Positions 47,601-56,309 are shown, numbered from the stretch's first letter. The stretch is DNA of 64,000 nt from Acidovorax_G lacteus (GCF_039540375.1 NZ_BAABEX010000009.1:1-64000); one strand, 5' to 3'. Made by a program: numbers and translations. The notes: generated by a model from the sequence alone, not told the origin.

Positions 47601-48652
47601 ATCTTCTCCTCCCCCACCAGCGCAGCCAAGCGCTGGCGCAGCGCCGCGGCCTCGGCGTGCAGCGCCTGGGCCAGCAGGTCGGCCTCGGGCGCGTGCGGGC
47701 GGTGGGCGGGGCGCAGCAGGGTCACGCAAAAGGGCAGCGACGTGGCCAGCGGCCGCAGCACCAGGCCCGGGCCTGCGCAGGCCAGGGCGGTGAGCGGGTT
47801 GACGATGCCCACGCCCAGGCCGTGCTGCACCATGGCGCAGACGGCCACGGCGCTGTGGGTTTGCACGGCCATGCGGCGTGCCACGCCCGACTCGGCCATC
47901 CACGCGTCGATGGCGCGGCGGTAGGGGTCGTCGGGGGCCAGGCTCACAAAAGGCAGACCGTCAAAGTCTTGCGCGCGCAGGCGCGGCTTGGCGGCCAGCG
48001 GGTGGCCTGCGGGCAGCACGGCCAGTTCGTCCACCGCTAGCAGCGGCTCGGCGGTGGTGCCCGGGGGTGCGCCGCGCTGCTCGCTCAGGCCCAGGTCAAA
48101 GCGCTGGGCGCTCAGCCATTCCTCCAGCAAGGGGGATTCTTGCGGTGTGACCGACAGCGCGAGGCCAGGCCGCTGCGCGAGCAGCCGCGCAGCCGCACCG
48201 GGCAGCAGGGCCTGGGCCAGCGCGGGCACGCAGGCCACGGCAAGCTCGGCAGCTTCTGAGCGGCCCAGCGCCAGCGCGCGATCGGCCACGCGCTCCAGCC
48301 CCGTCCAGGCGCGCTGCACCTCGTCCCACAGCGCCAGGGCACGCGCATGGGGGCGCAGGCGGCCCGGCGTGCGCTCGAACAGCGGGTAGCCCAGCAATTG
48401 CTCGAAGCGCGCGATCTCGCGGCTGAGCGTGGGTTGCGAGCTGTGCAGCAGCGCTGCGGCCGCCGTCACGCTGCCGGTGGTCATGACGGCGCGGAACACC
48501 TCAAGCTGGCGGTGGGTGATGCGCGGCGGTGCTGCGCGCGCAGGCACCGCATCGGGCGTGGGCCCGACCGCGGTGGTGCGCGGGCCATTGCTGCCACGGC
48601 GGCGGGCGCGGGGCGATGCGGGCGTGGGCGGTGAAGGGGCATGGGAGGCCAT
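47582..48652 (-). CDS. lysR: LysR-type regulator, probable activator of lysA
   Basis: A 356-residue LysR-family protein. An unusual 45-residue basic, Pro-rich N-terminus precedes the helix-turn-helix ITHRQLEVFRAVMTTGSVTAAAALLHSSQPTLSREIARFEQLLGYPLFER. The substrate-binding domain (LAVACVPALAQALLPGAAARLL, VGIVNPLTALACAGPGLVLRPL) closes the protein. It is divergent from lysA with 140 bases between, the E. coli lysR/lysA arrangement, and the sequence is of the LysR activator type. The inducer is presumably diaminopimelate, by analogy. The C-terminus is derived from a dispersed repeat. The start before ASHAPSPP has no better alternative. Confidence 0.88.
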   Translation of the reverse strand: MASHAPSPPTPASPRARRRGSNGPRTTAVGPTPDAVPARAAPPRITHRQLEVFRAVMTTGSVTAAAALLHSSQPTLSREIARFEQLLGYPLFERTPGRLRPHARALALWDEVQRAWTGLERVADRALALGRSEAAELAVACVPALAQALLPGAAARLLAQRPGLALSVTPQESPLLEEWLSAQRFDLGLSEQRGAPPGTTAEPLLAVDELAVLPAGHPLAAKPRLRAQDFDGLPFVSLAPDDPYRRAIDAWMAESGVARRMAVQTHSAVAVCAMVQHGLGVGIVNPLTALACAGPGLVLRPLATSLPFCVTLLRPAHRPHAPEADLLAQALHAEAAALRQRLAALVGEEKIFAIKK

Positions 48653-48683
48653 TGCGCCAGCATATCCGGATTGCATACACCTA

Positions 48684-48700
48684 CCAATAACGAGCATTGG
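48684..48700. promoter_or_regulatory. Candidate LysR operator between lysR and lysA
   Basis: A perfect 17-base dyad CCAATAACGAGCATTGG (arms of five, spacer of seven) lies in the divergent promoter region, 32 bases from the lysR start and 93 from lysA. LysR regulators bind dyads in such intergenic regions. No convincing -35/-10 pair was identified for lysA. Confidence 0.4.
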
Positions 48701-48792
48701 ACAGCATGACGGTAGCGCGCCATCATGCGGGCTACGCTGGTCGGTACCGCGCATGGCCGGCAGCCTCCTCCCCCTTTTTTGCCGGATTCTCC

Positions 48793-50040
48793 ATGGCCCA
48801 CCGCTTCACCCCCGACCAACTCTGGACCCTGGACCGCACCTATGGCACGCCGCTGTGGGTGTACGACGCCGCCACGATCCGCGAGCGCATCGCCCAGGTG
48901 TCGAACTTCGACACCGTGCGCTTTGCGCAGAAGGCTTGCTCGAACGTGCACATCCTGCGGCTGATGCGCGAGCAGGGCGTGAAGGTGGACGCGGTCTCGC
49001 GCGGCGAGATCCTGCGCGCGCTGGAGGCCGGCTACACCGCAGGCGATGCCGAGCCTTCGGGCATCGTGTTCACGGCCGACCTGTTCGATGCGCCGACGCT
49101 CGACTGCGTGGTCGAGCACCGCGTGCCGGTGAACGCAGGCTCCATCGACATGCTGCACCAGCTGGGCGAGCGCTCGCCGGGCCATGCCGTGTGGCTGCGC
49201 ATCAACCCGGGCTTTGGCCACGGCCACAGCAACAAGACCAACACCGGCGGGGAGCACAGCAAGCACGGCATCTGGCACACCGACCTGCCCGCTGCGCTGG
49301 CCGCCATCCGCCAGCACGGGCTGCGCCTGGTGGGCCTGCACATGCACATCGGCTCGGGCGTGGACTACGGACACCTCTCGGAAGTCTGCGGAGCCATGGT
49401 GCAACTGGTGCGTACCACCCAGGCGGCAGGCATGGACCTGCACGCCCTGTCGGCCGGCGGCGGGCTGTCGATTCCCTACCGCGAAGGCGATGCGGTGGTG
49501 GACACGCAGCACTACTTCGGGCTGTGGAACGCCGCCCGCCAGCAGGCTGAGGCCGTGCTGGGCCACCCGCTGGCCCTGGAGCTGGAGCCGGGCCGCTTCC
49601 TAGTGGCCGAATCGGGCGTGCTGCTGGCCGAGGTGCGTGCCACCAAAGACGTGGGCCGCAACCATTTCGTGCTGGTGGATGCGGGCTTCAACGAGCTGAT
49701 GCGCCCGTCGATGTACGGCAGCTTCCATGCCATGACGGTGCTGCGCCGCGACGGCAGCACGCCAGCACCGCGCCCCACCGTGCTGGCCGGGCCGCTGTGC
49801 GAATCGGGCGACGTGTTCACGCAGGGCGACGGCGGCGTGGTGCAGCCGCGCCCGCTCACGCCGGCCACGGTGGGCGACCTGGTGGTGCTGCACGACACCG
49901 GGGCGTATGGCGCGTCGATGTCGTCCAACTACAACACCCGCCCGCTGGTGGCCGAAGTGCTGGTGGACGGCGATGCGCACCGGCTGATCCGCCGCCGCCA
50001 GACGGTGGAGGAACTGCTGGCGCTCGAACGCGGGCTCTGA
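48793..50040 (+). CDS. lysA: Diaminopimelate decarboxylase
   Basis: A 415-residue PLP enzyme making L-lysine from meso-diaminopimelate. It is the E. coli-like short type: VRFAQKACSNVHILRLMREQGVKVDAVSRGEILRALEAGY holds the PLP lysine in FAQKACSN. Then GLHMHIGSGVDYGHLSEV, LSAGGGLSIPYREGD, LELEPGRFLVAESGVLLAEVRATK and AGPLCESGDVFTQ (the active-site Cys region) follow. The ATG before AHRFTPDQLWTL agrees with the family. The regulator is encoded divergently. A second, differently positioned lysA copy occurs in many Comamonadaceae and is not in this window. Its stop is 151 bases before the convergent gpsA end. Confidence 0.96.
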   Translation: MAHRFTPDQLWTLDRTYGTPLWVYDAATIRERIAQVSNFDTVRFAQKACSNVHILRLMREQGVKVDAVSRGEILRALEAGYTAGDAEPSGIVFTADLFDAPTLDCVVEHRVPVNAGSIDMLHQLGERSPGHAVWLRINPGFGHGHSNKTNTGGEHSKHGIWHTDLPAALAAIRQHGLRLVGLHMHIGSGVDYGHLSEVCGAMVQLVRTTQAAGMDLHALSAGGGLSIPYREGDAVVDTQHYFGLWNAARQQAEAVLGHPLALELEPGRFLVAESGVLLAEVRATKDVGRNHFVLVDAGFNELMRPSMYGSFHAMTVLRRDGSTPAPRPTVLAGPLCESGDVFTQGDGGVVQPRPLTPATVGDLVVLHDTGAYGASMSSNYNTRPLVAEVLVDGDAHRLIRRRQTVEELLALERGL

Positions 50041-50191
50041 GGCCGGGGTGCCCGTGCCGCCCCCAAACAGCGCTGCTGCGGGAATACGGGCTGAAACGAC
50101 TCAGACCCCCTGCTGAAGGGCTGCACCGGCTACGCACGGGGCCGCGCTGCCGGCAGGGGGTTGAACGCCTCGCCCGCAGGAGCGTGCGGGT

Positions 50192-51223
50192 TCACACAGG
50201 CCGGTCGGCGGCCGGGTCGCGGCCCATGAGCTGGGCCACGGCTTCGGCCGGGGCCAGACGCCCGTCCAGCAGGCCGACCACGGCCTCGGTGATGGGCATT
50301 TCAATGCCCAACTGGCGTGCGCGCCCGGCCACGGTGCGGGCGCTGTACACGCCCTCGGCCACATGGCCCAGCGATTCGACGGCCTGGGCCAGCGTCTGGC
50401 CGGATGCGAGCAGCAGCCCCACGCGCCGGTTGCGCGACAAGTCGCCCGTGGCCGTGAGCACCAGGTCGCCCAGACCCGACAGGCCCATGAAGGTCTCGGC
50501 GCGCGCGCCCAGGGCCAGGCCCAGGCGGGTGGTTTCGGCCAGGCCGCGCGTGACCAGGGCCGCGCGGGCGTTCAGGCCCAGTTGCAGGCCGTCGCACAGG
50601 CCGGTGGCAATGGCCAGCACGTTCTTCACCGCACCGCCCACTTCCACGCCCACCCAATCGTCATTCGCGTACACGCGCACGCTGGGGCCGTGCAGCGCCC
50701 GTACCAGCGCATCGCGCACGGGCGCATGCGGGCTGGCGGCCACCATGGCGGTGGGTTGGGCACGGGCCACCTCTTGGGCAAAGCTGGGACCGCTGAGCAC
50801 GCCTGCCAGCAGGCCGGGCGCCACCTGCTCGCACACCTCGTGCGCGAGCAGACCAGCGCCACCAGCCGCGGCACCGGGCTGGGGCTGCTCAAACCCTTTG
50901 CACAGCCAGGCCACAGGGGCGCGGGCCACGGGCGCCAGGGCCTGCAGCATGCCGCGCAACCCGGCCATGGGCGTGGCGACGATGACGAGATCGGCCGCGC
51001 GCGCCAGCGCCGCCCAGTCGCCGCTGGCCACCCGCAAGGCGGATGGCAGCGGAATGCCGGGCAGGTAGCGGGTGTTTTCGTGGCAGGCCTGCATCTGGGC
51101 TGCCTGCTCGGGGCTGCGTGCCCAGAGCGTGACAGCATGGCCTGCGGGATGGGCGGCCGCGCTGGCCGCCACGGCGGTACCCCAGGCCCCGGCCCCCAGC
51201 ACCAGAATCTGCAATGCGCTCAT
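50192..51223 (-). CDS. gpsA: Glycerol-3-phosphate dehydrogenase (NAD(P)+)
   Basis: A 343-residue cytosolic enzyme that reduces dihydroxyacetone phosphate to sn-glycerol 3-phosphate for phospholipid synthesis. It begins with the dinucleotide fold ILVLGAGAWGTAVAASAA, then VIVATPMAGLRGMLQAL, AWLCKGFE, LSGPSFAQEVARAQPTAMV, VEVGGAVKNVLAIATGLCDGLQLGLNARAALVTRGLAE and FMGLSGLGDLVLTATGDLSRNRRVG (active-site lysine in GGAVKN). It is the last gene of the yibN-grxC-secB-gpsA unit, starting 65 bases after secB, the same order as in E. coli. A grxC terminator lies upstream of secB, so a second promoter may serve secB-gpsA. Confidence 0.96.
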   Translation of the reverse strand: MSALQILVLGAGAWGTAVAASAAAHPAGHAVTLWARSPEQAAQMQACHENTRYLPGIPLPSALRVASGDWAALARAADLVIVATPMAGLRGMLQALAPVARAPVAWLCKGFEQPQPGAAAGGAGLLAHEVCEQVAPGLLAGVLSGPSFAQEVARAQPTAMVAASPHAPVRDALVRALHGPSVRVYANDDWVGVEVGGAVKNVLAIATGLCDGLQLGLNARAALVTRGLAETTRLGLALGARAETFMGLSGLGDLVLTATGDLSRNRRVGLLLASGQTLAQAVESLGHVAEGVYSARTVAGRARQLGIEMPITEAVVGLLDGRLAPAEAVAQLMGRDPAADRPV

Positions 51224-51288
51224 CGCAGGCCCGGGCGTGACGGTCGGGCAGCGCCTTGCCGCTGCCAGGTGTGCCCGGGAGTGGTGCG

Positions 51289-51738
51289 TTACTGGGCGAT
51301 AGACGACGCTGCGGCCGCCTGGCTTTGCTGCTCGTACATGGCCTGGAAGTTGATTTCCGCCAGGTGCACGGGCGGGAAGCCTGCGCGGTTGATCACGTCG
51401 GCCACGTTGCCACGCAGGTAGGGGTACACGATCTGCGGACAGGCAATGCCCATGATTGCGCCCATCTGGTCTTCGGGAATGTTGCGAATTTCGAAGATGC
51501 CAGCCTGCTTGGCCTCGACCAGGAACACCGTCTTGTCCTGGATCTTGGTCTGCACCGTGGCGGTCACCGAAACTTCAAAAATGCCTTCGGCCACCGGCAG
51601 GGCCTCCACGCCGAGCTGGATGTCCACGCTCGGGGATTCCTGTTCCAGCAGGATCGCGGGCGAGTTCGGCTGTTCGAGCGACAGGTCTTTCAGGTACACG
51701 CGCTGGATCTGGAACACGGGGGTCTCTTGGTCGGCCAT
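51289..51738 (-). CDS. secB: Protein export chaperone SecB
   Basis: A 149-residue tetrameric chaperone that keeps preproteins unfolded and delivers them to SecA. Family blocks: PVFQIQRVYLKDLSLEQPNSPAIL, VSVTATVQTKIQDKTVFLVEAKQAGIFEIRNIP, IACPQIVYPYLRGNVADVINRAGFPPVHLAEINFQAMYEQQ. The C-terminal tail is Ala/Gln-rich. It is flanked by grxC and gpsA as in enteric bacteria. The start is the ATG before ADQETPVFQ with GAGAGA a few bases upstream. Confidence 0.97.
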   Translation of the reverse strand: MADQETPVFQIQRVYLKDLSLEQPNSPAILLEQESPSVDIQLGVEALPVAEGIFEVSVTATVQTKIQDKTVFLVEAKQAGIFEIRNIPEDQMGAIMGIACPQIVYPYLRGNVADVINRAGFPPVHLAEINFQAMYEQQSQAAAASSIAQ

Positions 51739-51769
51739 GGTGAGGTCTCTCTCTGCTCAACGGTAAGGG

Positions 51770-51811
51770 TCACAAAACAAAGCCCGCCCGGGAGAGGCTC
51801 CCAGAGCGGGC
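51770..51811 (-). terminator. Rho-independent terminator after grxC
   Basis: On the minus strand GCCCGC (51811-51806) pairs with GCGGGC (51787-51782), with an inner CTGGGAG/CTCCCGG pairing, and is followed by TTTGTTTTGTG (51781-51771). It lies between grxC and secB, so it would end the yibN-grxC transcript at least partly. Confidence 0.75.
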
Positions 51812-51846
51812 ACACGGCCTGCATTATGCAGCGGCCAACAGCCGGT

Positions 51847-52107
51847 TCACTGACCGGCCAGCAGGGGCATCAGGCCACCGCGGGCGTCCAGCGCCACCAG
51901 GTCGTCGTGGCCGCCCACATGGGTGTCGCCGATGAAGATCTGCGGCACGGTGCGGCGGCCGGTGATCTCCATCATGCGCATGCGCTCCTCGGGGTTCTGG
52001 TCCACGCGGATCTCCTCGATGGACTCGACGCCCTTGGCGTGCAGGATCTGCTTGGCACGGATGCAGTAGGGGCAGACGGCGGTGGTGTACATCTTCACGG
52101 CGGGCAT
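51847..52107 (-). CDS. grxC: Glutaredoxin 3
   Basis: An 86-residue dithiol glutaredoxin. It has the active site CPYC at residues 12-15 (MYTTAVCPYCIRAKQIL), the TVP cis-proline loop (GRRTVPQIFIGDTHVGGHDDLVAL) that binds glutathione, and a standard alpha/beta layout. It reduces disulfides such as those of ribonucleotide reductase using glutathione. The start is the ATG before PAVKMYTTA. It follows the rhodanese gene by 23 bases and precedes a terminator and secB. It sits in the conserved yibN-grxC-secB cluster. Confidence 0.95.
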   Translation of the reverse strand: MPAVKMYTTAVCPYCIRAKQILHAKGVESIEEIRVDQNPEERMRMMEITGRRTVPQIFIGDTHVGGHDDLVALDARGGLMPLLAGQ

Positions 52108-52130
52108 GGCGGCTCCTGGTGCAGTGGGGG

Positions 52131-52535
52131 TCAGGCCTTTTCGACCGGCAGGTTGGCCTCGCGCCATGCGCGCATGCCGCCCGACAGGGCTTGGGCGTTC
52201 TCGTAGCCCAGCTTCTTGGCCAGACCCACAGCCCGTTGCGCGCGCGCGCCGCTGGCGCACACGATGACCAGCGGCAGGGCTTTGTTCTTGACGGTGCCCG
52301 CGAGGCGTTCTTCGAACTGGCCCAGAGGAAGGTTCTTGGCCCCCACCACATGGCCGGCCGCAAACTCTTCGGTTTCGCACACGTCGATGACCACGGCTTT
52401 CTCGCGATTGATGAGCTGCACGGCGCTGGCCGGCGTGAGCGAGCCGCCGCCCGAGCGCAGCGTAGGCCACAGCAGGAGGCCGCCAGAAGCCAGCGCAAGG
52501 ACGATCAGATACCAGTTGTCAAGGACGAATTTCAT
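52131..52535 (-). CDS. yibN: Membrane-anchored rhodanese-like protein YibN
   Basis: A 134-residue protein with a single N-terminal membrane helix (residues 6-24, DNWYLIVLALASGGLLLWP) and a rhodanese domain. The active-site loop is CASGAR with Cys93; the substrate-entry strand (AVVIDVCETEEFAAGHVVGAKNLPLGQFEER) is typical. It is the first gene of the yibN-grxC-secB-gpsA set. Rhodaneses transfer sulfane sulfur; the E. coli homologue has no settled role. It diverges from gpmA with a 70-base gap that must contain both promoters. Confidence 0.93.
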   Translation of the reverse strand: MKFVLDNWYLIVLALASGGLLLWPTLRSGGGSLTPASAVQLINREKAVVIDVCETEEFAAGHVVGAKNLPLGQFEERLAGTVKNKALPLVIVCASGARAQRAVGLAKKLGYENAQALSGGMRAWREANLPVEKA

Positions 52536-52605
52536 GGTCGTGAAAGGGCTACAGAACCTTGGATTTTAGAATGCGCGGTTTTGACCCGCGCCGCTGAAGG
52601 ACAAC

Positions 52606-53349
52606 ATGCACAAACTCGTACTGATTCGCCACGGAGAATCGACCTGGAACCTGGAGAACCGGTTCACCGGCTGGACCGACGTGGACCTGACCGCCACCGG
52701 CATCGAACAGGCCAAGAACGCCGGCCGCCTGCTGCGCGCCGAAGGCTACGAGTTTGACATCGCCTACACCAGCGTCCTCAAGCGCGCCACGCGCACACTG
52801 TGGCACTGCCTGGACGAGATGGACCGCACCTGGCTGCCTGTGCAACACAGCTGGCGCCTGAACGAACGCCACTACGGCGCGCTGCAGGGCCTGAACAAGG
52901 CCGACATGGCCAAACAGTACGGCGACGAGCAGGTGCTGGTCTGGCGCCGCAGCTACGACACGCCGCCACCGGCGCTGGAGCCGACCGACCCGCGCTGCGA
53001 GCGCGGCGACATCCGCTACGCGGGCCTCGACCCCGCCCAGGTGCCGCTGACCGAGTGCCTCAAGGACACCGTAGCGCGCGTGCTGCCTTTCTGGAACGAG
53101 ACCATGGCCCCGGCCATCCGCGCCGGCCAGCGCGTGGTACTGGCGGCGCATGGCAATTCCATCCGCGCCCTGGTCAAGTACCTGGACAACATCTCGGACG
53201 CCGACATCGTGGGCCTGAACATCCCCAACGGCATTCCGCTGGTGTACGAACTGGACGCTGAACTGCGCCCCGTGCGCCACTACTACCTGGGCGACGCCGA
53301 AGCAGCGGCCCGTGCTGCAGCGGCCGTGGCCGCCCAGGGCAAGGGCTGA
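52606..53349 (+). CDS. gpmA: 2,3-bisphosphoglycerate-dependent phosphoglycerate mutase
   Basis: A 247-residue glycolytic enzyme interconverting 3- and 2-phosphoglycerate. The phosphohistidine is His9 in LVLIRHGESTWNLENRFTGWTDVDLT. The rest, AYTSVLKRATRTLW, WRLNERHYGALQGLNKADMA and VVLAAHGNSIRALVKYLDNISDADIVGLNIPNGIPLVYEL, is standard. Length matches E. coli GpmA (250). The start has GAAGGA a few bases upstream. The divergent gene is yibN. A weak GC stem-loop (53363-53392) lies between gpmA and ctpA. Confidence 0.97.
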   Translation: MHKLVLIRHGESTWNLENRFTGWTDVDLTATGIEQAKNAGRLLRAEGYEFDIAYTSVLKRATRTLWHCLDEMDRTWLPVQHSWRLNERHYGALQGLNKADMAKQYGDEQVLVWRRSYDTPPPALEPTDPRCERGDIRYAGLDPAQVPLTECLKDTVARVLPFWNETMAPAIRAGQRVVLAAHGNSIRALVKYLDNISDADIVGLNIPNGIPLVYELDAELRPVRHYYLGDAEAAARAAAAVAAQGKG

Positions 53350-53362
53350 CCGCCGCCCGTCT

Positions 53363-53392
53363 GGCTCCGGAGCGCACCAAGCGCCGGGAGCC
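53363..53392 (+). terminator. Possible terminator after gpmA
   Basis: GGCTCCGG (53363-53370) can pair with CCGGGAGCC (53384-53392) with one bulge. No U-tract follows, so it may only slow transcription. Confidence 0.35.
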
Positions 53393-53496
53393 CTCCTCTG
53401 GCGGACACGAAAACCCCGCAAAGCTTTGCGCTCTGCGGAACCGGCGCGCCTGCGCGCGTTCCAAGGTGTATATTGAAGCGGTTCTGTAGGTGCTGT

Positions 53497-54939
53497 ATGG
53501 GTCAGAAACTCAAAATTGCGGGGTGGGTGTCGATCGGGGTCGTGGCGGGTGCGCTCACGACCGTGTCTTTGCAGACGGTGGCGCGCGGCGCCATGACACC
53601 GCTGCCGCTGGAAGAGATCCAGCAACTGTCGGCCGTGTTCGGTCTGGTCAAGACCGACTACGTCGAGCCAGTGGACGACAAAAAGCTCATCACCGACGCG
53701 ATCTCGGGCATGGTGGCCAGCCTCGACCCGCACTCGCAGTATTTCGACAAAAAGTCGTTCAAGGAATTCCGCGAAGGCACCTCCGGGCGATTCGTGGGCG
53801 TGGGCATCGAGATCAGCCAGGAAGACGGGCTGGTCAAGGTGGTGTCGCCGATCGAAGGCTCGCCCGCCTTCCGCGCGGGCCTCAAGACCAACGACCTGAT
53901 CACCAAGATCGACGACACGGCGGTGAAAGGCCTGACGTTGAGCGAAGCCGTCAAGCGCATGCGTGGCGAGCCCAACACCAAGGTCACGCTCACCATCTTC
54001 CGCCGCGAGGAAAACCGCACTTTCCCGGTGACGATCACGCGCGAAGAGATCCGCACACAATCCGTCAAGGGCAAGCTGATTGAACCGGGTTACGCCTGGA
54101 TCCGGGTGTCGCAGTTCCAGGAGCGCACAGTGGAAGACTTCGTGCGCAAGGTTGAAGAGGTCTACAAGCAGGATCCGCAGCTCAAGGGGCTGGTGCTGGA
54201 TCTGCGCAACGACCCCGGCGGCCTGCTGGATGCGGCGGTGGCCATCTCGGCCGCTTTCCTGCCCGAGAACGTAACGGTGGTGACCACCAACGGCCAGTTG
54301 CCTGAGAGCAAGGCGACATTCAAGGCGTCGCCCGAGTACTACCAGCGCCGCGGCGGGCCGGATCCGCTCAAACGCCTGCCGGCCTCGCTCAAGAATGTGC
54401 CGCTGGTGGTGCTGGTGAACGAAGGTTCGGCCTCGGCCAGCGAAATCGTGGCGGGTGCTTTGCAGGACCACAAGCGCGCCACCATCATGGGCAGCCAGAC
54501 GTTCGGCAAGGGTTCGGTGCAGACCGTACGACCGCTGGGGCCCGATACTGCGCTCAAGCTGACGACGGCGCGCTACTACACCCCCAGTGGCAAAACCATC
54601 CAGGCCAAGGGCATCGTGCCCGACGTGATGCTGGACGAGTCTGAGGAAGGCAACGTGTTTGCGGCCCTGCGCATGCGCGAGGCCGACCTGGACAAGCACC
54701 TGTCGGGCGGCCAGGGCGAAGAACGCAAGGACCCTGCCCGTGAAAAAGCACGGGAGGAAGCGCGCAAGCGTCTGGAAGAAGAAGCCCGCAATGCCAAGGC
54801 CAGCAGCGAGCGTCGGCTGCCCGAGTTTGGCTCGGACAAGGACTTCCAGTTGCAACAGGCGCTCAACCAGCTCAAGGGACGGCCGGTGATGGTCAGCAAG
54901 ACCCTGACGGAACGCCCGGACGAGAAGAAAGAAAACTGA
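53497..54939 (+). CDS. ctpA: C-terminal processing peptidase (S41 family)
   Basis: A 480-residue periplasmic serine protease. An uncleaved signal anchor (LKIAGWVSIGVVAGALTTVSL) leads into PLEEIQQLSAVFGLVKTDYVEPVDDKKLI, a PDZ domain (GIEISQEDGLVKVVSPIEGSPAFRAGLKTNDLITKIDD) and the protease core. Visible elements are GYAWIRVSQFQERT, VLDLRNDPGGLLDAAVAISAAFL, VLVNEGSASASEIVAGALQDH (nucleophile Ser in this block) and FGKGSVQTVRPL (general-base Lys338). A charged C-terminal region (LEEEARNAKASSERRLPEF) follows. An ATG is preferred over TTG eight codons upstream. Such peptidases trim exported protein C-termini. Confidence 0.95.
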   Translation: MGQKLKIAGWVSIGVVAGALTTVSLQTVARGAMTPLPLEEIQQLSAVFGLVKTDYVEPVDDKKLITDAISGMVASLDPHSQYFDKKSFKEFREGTSGRFVGVGIEISQEDGLVKVVSPIEGSPAFRAGLKTNDLITKIDDTAVKGLTLSEAVKRMRGEPNTKVTLTIFRREENRTFPVTITREEIRTQSVKGKLIEPGYAWIRVSQFQERTVEDFVRKVEEVYKQDPQLKGLVLDLRNDPGGLLDAAVAISAAFLPENVTVVTTNGQLPESKATFKASPEYYQRRGGPDPLKRLPASLKNVPLVVLVNEGSASASEIVAGALQDHKRATIMGSQTFGKGSVQTVRPLGPDTALKLTTARYYTPSGKTIQAKGIVPDVMLDESEEGNVFAALRMREADLDKHLSGGQGEERKDPAREKAREEARKRLEEEARNAKASSERRLPEFGSDKDFQLQQALNQLKGRPVMVSKTLTERPDEKKEN

Positions 54940-54972
54940 CGCTGAGCGGCCTCTGCCGCTGCGCATCCGACC

Positions 54973-55012
54973 GACGGGCCGGTCTTTCGCAAGAAAGTCC
55001 GGCCCGTCTTCC
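54973..55012 (+). terminator. Rho-independent terminator after ctpA
   Basis: GACGGGCCGG (54973-54982) and CCGGCCCGTC (54999-55008) form a 10-bp perfect stem; CTTTC/GAAAG inside the loop lengthens it, and TTCC follows. It lies between ctpA and the moeB/thiF gene. Confidence 0.75.
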
Positions 55013-55033
55013 ATCCTGCACTGCCCGAATGCC

Positions 55034-55786
55034 ATGAACGACGATCAACTGCTGCGCTACTCACGCCACATCCTGCTCGATGAAGTCGGCATCCAAGGAC
55101 AGGAGCGCGCACTTGAGGCCCATGCGCTCGTCATCGGCGCAGGCGGCCTGGGGTGCCCGGCAGTGCTGTACCTCGCCGCATCGGGTGTCGGTCGGCTCAC
55201 GGTGGTGGACCACGACCGCGTGGACCTGACCAACCTGCAGCGCCAGATCGCCCACACCACCCACCGGATCGGGCACCACAAGGTCGAATCCCTCGCGTGC
55301 GCTGTGCACTCCATCAACCCCGAAGTGCAGGTGACCACTGTGGCGGAACGCGCCGACGAAGCGCTGCTCGATCGGCTCGTCGCGGGCAAGGATGTCGTGC
55401 TGGACTGCAGCGATAACTACCGCACCCGCCAGGCCGTGAATGCGGCCTGCGTACGCCACAACGTTCCGCTGGTCGCCGGCGCGGTCATCCGCTTCGACGC
55501 CCAGATCACGGTGGTGGATCCCCGCGTGCCGGACGCCCCCTGCTATGGGTGCCTGTTTCCACCAGAAGCCGATTTCGAAGAGGTGCGCTGCTCCACCATG
55601 GGGGTATTCGCTCCCCTGGTGGGGGTGGTGGGGGCCATGCAGGCGGCCGAAGCGCTCAAACTGGTAACCGGCGCAGGCCCGTCACTGGCAGGCCGACTGT
55701 TGATGCTCGACGGTCGCACCATGGAATGGAGCAGCCTGCGCACCGCCCGCGATCCCGGGTGCCCGGTGTGCTCGGATCGCCTGTAG
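55034..55786 (+). CDS. moeB: E1-like adenylyltransferase of the MoeB/ThiF family
   Basis: A 250-residue ubiquitin-activating-like enzyme that adenylates the C-terminus of MoaD (molybdopterin) or ThiS (thiamine). The ATP-binding Rossmann fold HALVIGAGGLGCPAVLYLAASGVGRLTVVDHDRVDLTNLQRQI is followed by RIGHHKVESLACAVHSINPEVQV, DNYRTRQAVNAACVRHNVPLVAGAVIRFDAQI and zinc ligands CYGCLFP and CPVC. MoeB and ThiF cannot be distinguished reliably from sequence. The window also encodes molybdenum-containing formate dehydrogenases, but no molybdopterin gene is nearby. It follows a terminator and probably has its own promoter. Confidence 0.9.
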   Translation: MNDDQLLRYSRHILLDEVGIQGQERALEAHALVIGAGGLGCPAVLYLAASGVGRLTVVDHDRVDLTNLQRQIAHTTHRIGHHKVESLACAVHSINPEVQVTTVAERADEALLDRLVAGKDVVLDCSDNYRTRQAVNAACVRHNVPLVAGAVIRFDAQITVVDPRVPDAPCYGCLFPPEADFEEVRCSTMGVFAPLVGVVGAMQAAEALKLVTGAGPSLAGRLLMLDGRTMEWSSLRTARDPGCPVCSDRL

Positions 55787-55874
55787 GAGCGGACCTACAG
55801 GCTCAGCCCGTCGCCGCTGGCACAATCCCGCCCGGCGCTGCCCTACATTGCAGTCAGGCGACCGGAGAGGTCTG

Positions 55875-56309
55875 GTGCCACCCGGGATTCAGGCCGTGAA
55901 ACTGCGCGCATACATCGTTGAAGACAACGCCACCATCCGTGAGAACCTCATCGGAACGCTGGAAGAACTGGCCGCAGTCGAGACCGTGGGCGTTGCGGAA
56001 ACCGAAGAGGAAGGCAAGCGCTGGCTGCAGCAACACCCGCAAGACTGGGACCTGGCCATCGTGGACCTGTTCCTGCGCCAGGGCAGCGGTTTGGGCGTGC
56101 TCGAGGCCTGCCGCGATCGTGGCACGGCCCAACGGATGGTGGTTCTGAGCAACTACGCAACGCCTGATGTGCGCATGCGCTGTGCGCAGTTGGGGGTGGA
56201 TGCCGTGTTCGACAAATCCAATGAAATTGACGGGCTGGTGGAATACTGCGTAGCACATGCACAGCGTGCCCCCCTGCACACGGGGAGTGGGCCGGTCGCC
56301 AGCGAATGA
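55875..56309 (+). CDS. Single-domain response regulator (receiver only)
   Basis: A 144-residue CheY-like receiver without an output domain. Acidic pocket in LRAYIVEDNATIRENL, phospho-acceptor Asp64 in DLAIVDLFLRQGSG, Ser in VVLSNYATPDV and Lys in VFDKSNEIDGL. The start is uncertain: GTG at 55875 has GGAGAGG four bases upstream and is given here; GTG at 55896 (just before KLRAYIV) or an ATG at 55848 are alternatives. It ends 93 bases before the convergent NarL-type regulator gene, and the CHASE3 kinase gene lies beyond that, so this receiver could share the kinase as a second target, but this is inference. Confidence 0.82.
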   Translation: MPPGIQAVKLRAYIVEDNATIRENLIGTLEELAAVETVGVAETEEEGKRWLQQHPQDWDLAIVDLFLRQGSGLGVLEACRDRGTAQRMVVLSNYATPDVRMRCAQLGVDAVFDKSNEIDGLVEYCVAHAQRAPLHTGSGPVASE

